From positions 440,501-504,500 of the forward strand of contig JAZGTN010000017.1 of the NCBI GenBank assembly GCA_037783415.1: 64,000 nt of DNA, in the 5' to 3' direction. Below are positions 60,301 through 64,000 of the stretch, one piece after another. The stretch comes from Leptasterias polaris. Lineage: Eukaryota; Echinodermata; Asteroidea; Forcipulatida; Asteriidae. A program made the translations under genes and the position numbers. Under the pieces are notes generated by a model that saw nothing but the letters and a program-made list of their open reading frames with translations, was not told the origin of the DNA and ran no database searches. How positions within the stretch are numbered: position 1 is the stretch's first letter; each line of letters begins with the position of its first letter.

Positions 60301-63300
60301 TGTTTTACAGACAATGAAAATCCACTGATCAATTGCCCAACTGTAGATGCTGTTAACGTGAATAAGGGAACCAATGGCAGTACAGTAAACTTAATGGTGA
60401 CCGCAAATGATATCGTCAATGGTCAAGTCAATGCAACTTGCTGGATAGAAGATAAACTGGGTATTGAGAGAGTTTCTCCAGATTACTTATTTCAAGTTGG
60501 ATACACAACTGTGACATGTAACGCATCTGATGCATCAGGCAACACAGCTTCGTGTTCATTTAACGTAACTGTTTTAGGTGAGTTCATATGGAATGTGTTG
60601 ACTAATATTTTTAGTAAGATGCTAAAATAATAATAATACGCAGTTCTTATATAGCGCTTTTTACTCCCGATGGGTGTCTCAAACCTATAAGGTATGTGGA
60701 GTTACGTGTTGAAGTATGAGACCTATTCCTTTGCATAACACCATGTAATGGTTTACAAGGTGCTGTGGCGAATATGCAGCCAATCAAACCAGGAACACCG
60801 GGGCGAACCCCTTCTCTTTACGATAAGTGCACTGGGTTCTTTTACGTGCATTACACAACACATGGGACCTACGGCTTAACGTCCCATCCGAAGGACGAAG
60901 CATGTGGTTAAGTGTCTTGCTTAAGGACACAAGTGTCACGACTGGGATTCGAACCCACACTCTGCTGATCAGAAACAGCAGAGCTTGAGTTCGGTGCTCT
61001 TATCCGCTCGGCCACGACACGCCACACTTTACTTTAGCCTACTGTCAAAAACAAAGGTATACAATATTCCATGACAGCAAATGGCAATTCAAAGCTTTTC
61101 CTTATTTCACAGACAATGAAAGTCCATTGATCAATTGCCCAATTGTTGATGCTGTCAACGCAACGAACGGAACCAATGGAAATACAGTCAACCTAATGGT
61201 GACAGCACACGATGTCGTCGACGGTCAGATCAATACAACTTGCTGGATAGAAGATAAACTGGGTATTGAGAGAGTTTCTCCAGATTACATCTTCCAAGCT
61301 GGACAAACAATTGTGACATGTAACGCATCTGATTCATCAGGCAATACTGCTAGGTGCACGTTTGAAGTAACTGTTTTAGGTAAGTTCTTATGAACACGTT
61401 TTCCACTATTTTTTTTGTAAAAATGACAAAAGGCTATTTTACATTACAGTACAAAATATAAAAGATTCCCTGATAACAAATTGATGTTCACATCGTTTTT
61501 GTAATTTTTTATTGCAGATAATGAAATTCCTGTAATTAACTGCCCAGTTGTTGATGATATCAGCGTATTGAAGGGAACTAATGGAAGTATGGTAAACTTT
61601 ACGGTCACCGCGTATGACGCTGTCGATGGTCAAATCGCTACATATTGTTATGAGATTACATTCAGTGAGCCGAGTCCATATGTATCTCAAGAGTATGTTT
61701 TCCCTGTCGGTGTAACACACGTACTATGTTTTGCTGATGATACATCTAGTAACAGGGCAGTGTGTTATTTCTACGTAAACGTATTGGGTATGTATGTATA
61801 GAATCGAAAAAATGAACCATAAGTTTTACCGGCTAACAAATATTGCTTTTCCCATTGAACATTAAAATACGTTTCTAAGCTTGAAACAAAAAGACTTTGA
61901 GCTCTCAATTTTGTTACCTATTTTGCAGAAAGAGAAATTATAGAAAATGATAATTGATAACAAATGACTCTTCAAAGCGTTTTTGTTGTTTTACAGACAA
62001 TGAAAATCCACTGATCAATTGCCCAACTGTAGATGCTGTTAACGTGAATAAGGGAACCAATGGCAGTACAGTAAACTTAATGGTGACCGCAAATGATATC
62101 GTCAATGGTCAAGTCAATGCAACTTGCTGGATAGGTATTGAGAGAGTTTCTCCAGATTACATCTTTCAAGTTGGAGACACAACTGTGACATGTAACGCAT
62201 CTGATGCATCAGGCAACACTGCTTCGTGTTCATTTAATGTAACTGTTTTAGGTAAGTTCTTACGGAATGTGTTTTCTTAACTTATGCCGTCAGGTAACAC
62301 TGCTATGTGTTCGTTTGACGTAACTGTTTAAGGTGAGTTCTTACTGAATGTGTTTTCAACATTTTTAGTAAGATGCTATTACCAGAGCCATTTTACTTTA
62401 CAGTGGAAAACAAAGATATACAATTTTCCATGACAGCAAATTGCCATTCAAAGCGTTTTTCTTGTTTTACAGACAATGAAAATCCATTGATCAATTGCCC
62501 AATTGTTGATGCTGTCAACGTAAATAACGGAACCAATGGAAGTACAGTAAACCTAATGGTGACTTCTAAAGACATCGTCGATGATCAGGTCAATGCAACT
62601 TGCTGGATAGAAGATAAACTGGGCATTGAGAGAGTTTCTCCAGATTACATTTTCCAAGTTGGAGACACAACTGTGACCTGTAACGCATCTGATGCATCAG
62701 GCAACACAGCTTCGTGTTCATTTAACGTAACTGTTTTAGGTAATTTCGTATTTACCCACAATGGTATAAAAATTATGAAAATGTTTACTTTCCACAGCAA
62801 AATAAACAAATATCCCTGACAAATAACGGCTATTCACGTAATTTTTATAATTTATTTTTACAGACCACGAAATTCCTATTGTCACTTGCCCAACCGTTCA
62901 TGCTGTCAACGTAATGAACGTAACTAATGGAAGTACGGTAAACGTAATGGTGACTGCGTATGACGTTGTCGATGGTCGAATCAGTACAATTTGTTGGGCA
63001 CGGGAAAAATTCGGTACTAAGAGAGTATCTCCAGAGTACGTTTTCCTTGTCGGTGATACCACAGTACAATGTAACGCTATAGATACATCTGGTAATACGG
63101 CAACGTGTTCTTTCAACGTAAACGTATCGGGTATGTATCCAACCAAACCTTTCATGTCAGATTTACTGGCTAACAAATAAGGCATTTCTTATTAAAATAC
63201 GTGGACTTCGTAAACTTGTACAAACCTTTAGTTCGAGGATTTTTTTATTTTTATTTTTTTCAGACAATGAAACTCCAGTAATTGACTGCCCAGCAGATGC

Positions 63301-63893
63301 TGTTAACGTTAATATTGGGACCAATGGAAGTACTGTTAACTTAATGGTGACAGCAAATGATGTCGTCGATGGTCAACTCATGGCAAGTTGTACGGCAGAT
63401 AATAAGCCTTTGTCTCCAGACTTTATTTTCCAAGTTGGTCAGACGAACGTGACTTGTAATGCAACCGACGTATCAGGCAACACAGCAACGTGTAGTTTTA
63501 GCCTAGGAGTTTCAGGTAAGTTGGAACTTAATAGAATCTGTGTAATGTCTTCGTTTATTTAGCTAATGTTTATTTCCAATAGTTGTCAAATAAATCAATA
63601 TTTCGTAAACAATGTTTCTTTTTGTGTTGCAGATAATGAAATTCCAATCATTGACTGTCCTTCTCACATTGGCGAAGTTACTGGAACCAATGGAGCCGTG
63701 GTTGATCTCATCGTGACGGCATATGATGTGGTCGATGGTCACGTCAATACAACATGTTGGATTAGAGACACGTTTGGAATGGACCTAGTATTTCCAGGTT
63801 ACATCTTCCCAGTTGGTGACACAACGGTGACATGTAACGCACAGGATGCATCAGGCAATACTGCATTGTGTAATATTCTTGTCACAGTTTCAG
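36130..63893 (+). CDS. Putative secreted mosaic protein: Reeler + YWTD propeller + HYR array (partial both ends)
   Basis: All exons lie on one strand with compatible phases: Reeler (36130-36325, 36839-36990, 38364-38455, 39792-39868), YWTD propeller (45563-45802, 48056-48236, 50054-50181, 51595-51855), then HYR exons from 57804 to 63893. The Reeler-to-YWTD and YWTD-to-HYR junctions are both phase 1. Every domain is extracellular: Reeler occurs in reelin, FRRS1 and defence proteins, YWTD propellers in LDL-receptor relatives and nidogen, HYR in hyalin and complement-like proteins. Repeated N-x-S/T sites predict heavy glycosylation. No transmembrane segment is visible; the initiator exon and the C-terminus are outside or unrecognised. 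The gaps 39869-45562 and 51856-57803 hold no visible exon, so two or three separate genes remain possible. Confidence 0.6.
36839..36990 (+). CDS. Reeler domain exon 2
   Basis: Acceptor TTTATAG, donor GTATGG. It encodes [20 protein letters not shown] and [21 protein letters not shown] then CSQKGQ. The F+GF motif and GTF...Q.L.C are diagnostic of Reeler. The exon enters in phase 1 and ends on a codon boundary. Confidence 0.88.
36991..38363. other. Intron between Reeler exons 2 and 3
   Basis: It contains a poly-C run (37500-37520), a (TTG)n run and no additional coding signal. 37260-37600 resembles decayed retroelement sequence but could not be assigned. Confidence 0.35.
38364..38455 (+). CDS. 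Reeler domain exon 3
   Basis: Acceptor ATTTCAG, donor GTAGGT. It encodes [20 protein letters not shown] and [10 protein letters not shown], the H...K...++W..P....G.V stretch of Reeler domains. An N-glycosylation site (NVT) is present. Confidence 0.86.
38456..39791. repeat. Intron with GTCCC inverted repeats and TTTTCCGTCGCATT repeats
   Basis: 38700-38770 holds three TTTTTTTCCGTCGCATT-like units. 38829-38866 (GGGAACTCTGTCCCCTGGAG) is inverted at about 38947-38985 (CCCGGGGGACAAAATCTCG), each arm being itself partly palindromic; this is probably a small MITE. Confidence 0.5.
39792..39868 (+). CDS. Reeler domain exon 4
   Basis: Acceptor TTTACAG, donor GTATGT, phase 1 out. It encodes [20 protein letters not shown] then TFRSSS, the closing beta strands (T.V.....YW). 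This completes a single Reeler domain of about 170 residues. Confidence 0.86.
40339..40990 (+). repeat. Hairpin-headed dispersed repeat, copy 1
   Basis: It opens with a perfect 12-bp stem AGCTGTTCCGAC-6 nt-GTCGGAACAGCT (40339-40368). It continues through GTGACAGCGGTGTGATTATT, AAGTATACATCCGATCCTCA and TTAGTTCTGGCCTAACATTA to CATGCATCATGACGTCATAT, the CRE-like motif. The right limit is unclear and grades into a TTAA MITE end (CCTTTAA at about 40855). Confidence 0.7.
41560..41965 (-). repeat. Partial reversed copy of the AGGCACTG MITE family
   Basis: Read on the minus strand it has GACCAGTAACCTGATTTTAG, TATGCATACAAAAACAAGCC, TGAAAATTTGGGCTCAATCA and TGGTCATCAAAGTTGCAAGA, in the order seen at 12010-12110. 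The ends are decayed and no TTAA pair is visible. Confidence 0.6.
42420..42774. mobile_element. TTAA-flanked MITE (AGGCACTG family)
   Basis: TTAA 42416-42419 and 42775-42778 flank AGGTATTATACAGGATTGG ... CCAATCGTGTACAGGGCC. The interior shares ACAAACCTGTGAAAATATGA and AGCTCAATTGGTCATCGAGA with the element at 11970. Non-coding. Confidence 0.72.
42775..43320 (+). repeat. Degenerate TGATGACATCAT-containing tandem repeat
   Basis: A unit of about 130-150 bp recurs about four times with GTGACACTTGATGACATCAT-like, GATGTTACACATCCCGG and ACATGCAAGGTTTCAGCC segments. It is non-coding and related in style to the CRE-like repeats. Confidence 0.6.
43439..43827. mobile_element. TTAA-flanked MITE (AGGCAAAGTATACC subfamily)
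   Basis: TTAA at 43435-43438 and 43828-43831 flank AGGCAAAGTATACCTTTGGT ... ACCAAATCTATACGTTCCCT. The same terminus appears alone at about 40834-40857 (reverse). Non-coding, 389 bp. Confidence 0.75.
43915..44010 (-). repeat. Antisense copy of Penelope-like terminal motif
   Basis: Reverse-complemented it reads CTATAGGGTTGAAACGCTGG then CACTTATACCACGGGTCTTT and TTGGTTGGTAAGCAGCTTGC, matching the tandem copies at 56288-56390. Confidence 0.55.
44670..45115. mobile_element. Inverted-repeat element packed with GTCGTTCGAACGAGAT palindromes
   Basis: TACGGAAGCGCATTGCTGCC (left, with AAGTTGAATTTA following) is exactly inverted at the right end (GGCAGCAATGCGCTTCCGTA). TA at both tips may be the target duplication. 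Inside, about eleven AAGTCGTTCGAACGAGATAA-type units alternate in direction, nine of them in a row at 44890-45072, each centred on the self-complementary TTCGAA. No coding region. Confidence 0.8.
45563..45802 (+). CDS. YWTD propeller exon 1
   Basis: Acceptor ACAATAG, donor GTATGT, phase 1 at both ends. It encodes [20 protein letters not shown] (propeller entry strand, as in LRP-type 'ANR..I'), then the first LY repeat [20 protein letters not shown]. In-frame sequence upstream of the acceptor is an intron-like hydrophobic stretch and should not be taken as a start. Confidence 0.85.
45803..48055. other. Intron of the YWTD region
   Basis: It contains a TTAA-MITE-like decayed stretch (46040-46440), triplicated ACGTGTTTAT (46708-46738), CAATTGTGTT repeats (46870-46918) and a poly-G run (47196-47214). 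No additional exon is seen. Confidence 0.4.
48056..48236 (+). CDS. YWTD propeller exon 2
   Basis: Acceptor ATATTAG. The second LY repeat is [20 protein letters not shown], preceded by [11 protein letters not shown]. The donor is probably GTTTGT after CAACGG (weak), because only that phase joins to YLFWTDWG of the next exon (Gly codon GG|A). Confidence 0.8.
48237..50053. other. Intron with GGTCCCCACAA-type repeat
   Basis: 48575-48725 matches the cluster at 26140-26680 (GGAACATAGACCCCACA, GGAATGATATAGAACAACGA, ACCCCACAATCCTGATCTGT). A poly-G run lies at 49024-49040. No further exon is seen. Confidence 0.5.
50054..50181 (+). CDS. YWTD propeller exon 3
   Basis: Acceptor TCAAACAG, donor GTGAGA, phase 1 out. 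The third LY repeat is [20 protein letters not shown], followed by [13 protein letters not shown], the W.PNGL.LD signature of LDL-receptor class B repeats. Confidence 0.88.
50182..50380 (-). repeat. tRNA-derived SINE, old truncated copy
   Basis: On the minus strand: TGTGGCCCAGCGGTCTAGTG (A-box region), GAGTGTGGGTTCGGTTCCCA (B-box region), GGGCACTTGTGTCCTTGAGC. It is the same family as the SINEs at 58117 and 60625, more diverged and truncated at the 3' side. Confidence 0.65.
50569..50785 (+). repeat. tRNA-derived SINE-like unit between direct repeats
   Basis: GGTGGTTTAGTGGTAAGCC (A box) and GTGGGTTCGAATCCCAC (perfect T-arm, B box) are spaced as in a tRNA. The anticodon stem does not pair properly and the acceptor stem is imperfect, so it is not called as a tRNA gene. 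ATTATCCCCGATGCAAAACA occurs at both sides (50569 and 50766). The same motif at about 11107 shows that it may belong to the element itself. Confidence 0.6.
50940..51255 (-). repeat. tRNA-derived SINE, decayed copy
   Basis: GGTATGTGGAG, GAGACCTATTCCTTTACAAA, GGCGCAATATGCAGCCAATC, AGTGTCTTGCTTACGGACAC and CACTCTACTGATCACAAAC align with the copies at 58117 and 60625, in the same orientation. Confidence 0.7.
51595..51855 (+). CDS. YWTD propeller exon 4 (closing blades)
   Basis: Acceptor TCTCAAAG, donor GTAATT, phase 1 out. It has LY repeats four and five ([40 protein letters not shown]) with [10 protein letters not shown] between them, and ends NPGGLHIYE, the usual closing strand. With exon 1 this makes six blades, a complete propeller. 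An EGF module usually follows in LDLR-type proteins; none was found. Confidence 0.88.
53023..53770 (+). repeat. Hairpin-headed dispersed repeat, copy 2
   Basis: AGCTGTTCCGAC-ATTTCA-GTCGGAACAGCT (53023-53052) opens the copy. GTGACAGCGGTGTGATTATT, GTATACATCCGATCCTCAAA and, after an insertion, TTAGTTCTGGCCTAACATTA and CACGTCATCATGACGTCACT follow. The region 53385-53500 (TAATTAGCCATAATTAATCA) recurs at 55960-56050. Confidence 0.7.
54218..54412 (-). CDS. Unassigned 64-codon ORF
   Basis: ATG-initiated ([20 protein letters not shown]...), running off from an ATG close to that of the plus-strand ORF at 54401. Its GC content is above that of the surroundings. No family is recognised; it could be an exon scrap of a mobile element. 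Confidence 0.2.
   Translation of the reverse strand: MPLHKKPKTYRFPANGFPSEVAPADRPKTQAVVVYTFTLNLNNDLSSFPLDAEIKEDILLDSCE
54401..54610 (+). CDS. Unassigned 69-codon Cys-containing ORF
   Basis: ATG-initiated ([20 protein letters not shown]...), with five cysteines and two Trp (CWIWRCEE), head-to-head with the ORF at 54218-54412. No known domain. Kept only because both frames use true ATGs and sit in a compositional island. Confidence 0.2.
   Translation: MQRHYFRKPPCSKLNKFGGCIKAIKRAIEERCGKEKLAFPSQNGQCWIWRCEETKLQYTRIPYEFTVLA
55495..56160 (+). repeat. Hairpin-headed dispersed repeat, copy 3 (head lost)
   Basis: CTATTGACTTAACATGTGAC, CACGTGGCAGCTGTGTGAAT, GTGTACATCCGATCCTCAAA, TTCTGGCCTAACGTCATGCA and TCATGACGTCATATTTGCAG follow the order of copies 1 and 2, without the opening 12-bp stem. 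Confidence 0.68.
56220..56540 (+). repeat. Tandem Penelope-like end repeats with hammerhead-like motif
   Basis: CATGTATTTCCACTTGACTA...GGGTCGAAACGTCAGGCCAC occurs at 56220-56330 and again at 56430-56540. GACTCTGCTAGGGTCGAAACGTC is, as I recall, typical of Penelope-like retroelement ends, where a hammerhead ribozyme core (CTGANGA ... GAAAC, GTC) is often found. Here the first core box is changed to TCGAGAAA, so activity is doubtful. Confidence 0.5.
57417..57673 (+). pseudogene. HYR pseudo-exon
   Basis: The translation [20 protein letters not shown] ... [20 protein letters not shown] is an HYR exon of the B type. The acceptor AG is lost (TTTTGGCAAACAATG where CAG|ATAATG is expected), the GTNGST loop is deleted and one conserved Cys is Arg. 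The donor GTATGT is intact. It is probably skipped. Confidence 0.75.
57804..58070 (+). CDS. HYR domain exon 1 (A type)
   Basis: Acceptor TTTTGCAG, donor GTGAGT, 267 nt, phase 1-1. It runs [20 protein letters not shown] to [20 protein letters not shown], with the HYR signature C...D.SGN.TSC.F.V.V. Confidence 0.9.
58117..58532 (-). repeat. tRNA-derived SINE, copy a
   Basis: On the minus strand the head resembles a class II (Leu/Ser-like) tRNA: GAGCGGATAAGAGCACCG, long variable arm, GTGTGGGTTCGAATCCCA (B box). The tail ends in AAGAACTGCGTATTATTATT. The A box is damaged here (GTCGAGCGG for GGCCGAGCGG). Confidence 0.82.
58622..58888 (+). CDS. HYR domain exon 2 (A type)
   Basis: Acceptor TTTCACAG, donor GTAAGT, 267 nt, phase 1-1. 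[20 protein letters not shown] ... [20 protein letters not shown]. Nearly identical to the exon at 61113. Confidence 0.92.
59026..59289 (+). CDS. HYR domain exon 3 (B type)
   Basis: Acceptor TATTGCAG, donor GTATGT, 264 nt, phase 1-1. [20 protein letters not shown] ... [20 protein letters not shown]. The B type has TYCYD in place of TTCWIE. Confidence 0.9.
59426..59692 (+). CDS. HYR domain exon 4 (A type)
   Basis: Acceptor TTTTGCAG, donor GTAAGT, 267 nt, phase 1-1. [20 protein letters not shown] ... [20 protein letters not shown]. Its start matches exon 57804. Confidence 0.92.
59832..60101 (+). CDS. HYR domain exon 5 (B type)
   Basis: Acceptor TATTGCAG, donor GTATGT, 270 nt, phase 1-1. [20 protein letters not shown] ... 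[20 protein letters not shown]. Almost identical to exon 61518. Confidence 0.92.
60244..60265 (+). pseudogene. HYR exon scrap (acceptor end only)
   Basis: TATTTTGCAG then AAAGAGAAATTATAGAAA is the acceptor and first codons of the exon type at 59426. The rest is deleted, fused directly to intron sequence that precedes the next exon. The same scrap recurs at 61929. Confidence 0.8.
60311..60577 (+). CDS. HYR domain exon 6 (A type)
   Basis: Acceptor TTTTACAG, donor GTGAGT, 267 nt, phase 1-1. [20 protein letters not shown] ... [20 protein letters not shown]. It precedes SINE copy b just as exon 57804 precedes copy a. Confidence 0.92.
60625..61023 (-). repeat. tRNA-derived SINE, copy b
   Basis: Same SINE and same flanking intron as copy a. 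The intact A box TGGCCGAGCGG and B box GGTTCGAATCC are visible on the minus strand. A 20-odd-bp internal part (AAAGCGCTCAGTATTTTTCC of copy a) is missing here. The shared flanks show that the insertion predates the duplication. Confidence 0.85.
61113..61379 (+). CDS. HYR domain exon 7 (A type)
   Basis: Acceptor TTTCACAG, donor GTAAGT, 267 nt, phase 1-1. [20 protein letters not shown] ... [20 protein letters not shown]. Duplicate of the exon at 58622, with [10 protein letters not shown] replacing [10 protein letters not shown]. Confidence 0.92.
61518..61787 (+). CDS. HYR domain exon 8 (B type)
   Basis: Acceptor TATTGCAG, donor GTATGT, 270 nt, phase 1-1. Duplicate of the exon at 59832; the visible change is SEPSPYVSQ for SGPSPYVSQ. 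Confidence 0.92.
61929..61950 (+). pseudogene. HYR exon scrap, second copy
   Basis: TATTTTGCAG plus AAAGAGAAATTATAGAAA, identical to the scrap at 60244, so the deletion came before the block duplication. Confidence 0.8.
61997..62251 (+). CDS. HYR domain exon 9 (A type, 12-nt deletion)
   Basis: Acceptor TTTTACAG, donor GTAAGT, 255 nt, phase 1-1. It lacks the EDKL codons ([10 protein letters not shown] versus [14 protein letters not shown]), an in-frame loss that keeps all Cys residues. Confidence 0.9.
62285..62333 (+). pseudogene. HYR exon scrap (donor end only)
   Basis: [13 protein letters not shown] is encoded at about 62290-62330, followed by AGGTGAGTTC, the last third of an A-type exon. 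The beginning is absent. The exon 9 donor lies 38 bp upstream, so this marks a recombination breakpoint. Confidence 0.75.
62473..62739 (+). CDS. HYR domain exon 10 (A type)
   Basis: Acceptor TTTTACAG, donor GTAATT (weaker), 267 nt, phase 1-1. [20 protein letters not shown] ... [20 protein letters not shown]. Confidence 0.92.
62864..63130 (+). CDS. HYR domain exon 11 (B-like)
   Basis: Acceptor TTTACAG, donor GTATGT, 267 nt, phase 1-1. [20 protein letters not shown] ... [20 protein letters not shown]. More diverged, so probably outside the recent duplications. Confidence 0.9.
63264..63515 (+). CDS. HYR domain exon 12
   Basis: Acceptor TTTTTCAG, donor GTAAGT, 252 nt, phase 1-1. [20 protein letters not shown] ... 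[20 protein letters not shown]; the middle loop is shorter ([15 protein letters not shown]). Confidence 0.9.
63633..63893 (+). CDS. HYR domain exon 13 (last in window)
   Basis: Acceptor TGTTGCAG, donor GTGAGT, 261 nt, phase 1-1. [20 protein letters not shown] ... [20 protein letters not shown]. It ends in phase 1, so coding continues past base 64000. Confidence 0.9.
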
Positions 63894-64000
63894 GTGAGTG
63901 TTGAAGAAAAGATTGCTTTAATTTGTATCGATCTTGTGCGTCTACGTCATGGTTCGCACACATGCCTTCAAACTGCTATTTTGGCGGTTCCGTTTACAAA

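Overview
The window is animal nuclear DNA. It is AT-rich, its genes are split into short exons by GT-AG introns, and most of the sequence is interspersed repeats. Hyalin-type HYR exons, a DIRS-like retrotransposon, tRNA-derived SINEs and an abundant 'TTAA-AGGCACTG' inverted-repeat family that I associate with asteriid sea stars suggest a marine deuterostome, most likely an echinoderm and perhaps a forcipulate sea star. That placement is an inference from repeats and domain content, not a proof.

Layout. (1) 314-10192, minus strand: the 5' 333 codons, in seven exons, of a Rab GDP-dissociation inhibitor. The last quarter lies off the left edge, and the introns hold several inverted-repeat transposons, one with a decayed THAP zinc finger. 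(2) 10193-12780: GDI upstream region and a TTAA-flanked MITE. (3) 12781-16819: a 4 kb piggyBac element with a frameshifted transposase and a G-rich degenerate repeat interior. (4) 16820-29390: no recognisable gene; repeats only, including a hAT MITE with a perfect 8-bp target duplication, several CRE-like 'TGACGTCA' dispersed repeats, a foldback element whose arms are 42-bp tandem repeats, and a 19-20 bp minisatellite. (5) 29391-34204: a DIRS-type tyrosine-recombinase retrotransposon (gag, RT/RNase H, recombinase; minus strand) abutting a separate palindrome. (6) 36130-63893, plus strand: a series of phase-compatible exons encoding a Reeler domain (4 exons), one six-bladed YWTD beta-propeller (5 exons) and at least thirteen HYR domains (one exon each), still open at the right edge.

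How they relate. GDI is a housekeeping gene of vesicle traffic and has no visible link to the rest. The Reeler, YWTD and HYR exons share strand, and every junction between groups is phase 1, so they can be read as one large secreted or cell-surface mosaic protein. Two or three neighbouring genes remain possible. The HYR array has grown by duplication of multi-exon blocks: a SINE sits at the same place in two blocks about 2.5 kb apart, and decayed exon scraps are repeated as well.

The most interesting points are the Reeler-YWTD-HYR architecture, the SINE-marked HYR duplications, the foldback element, and the DIRS element next to a palindrome that resembles its own ends.
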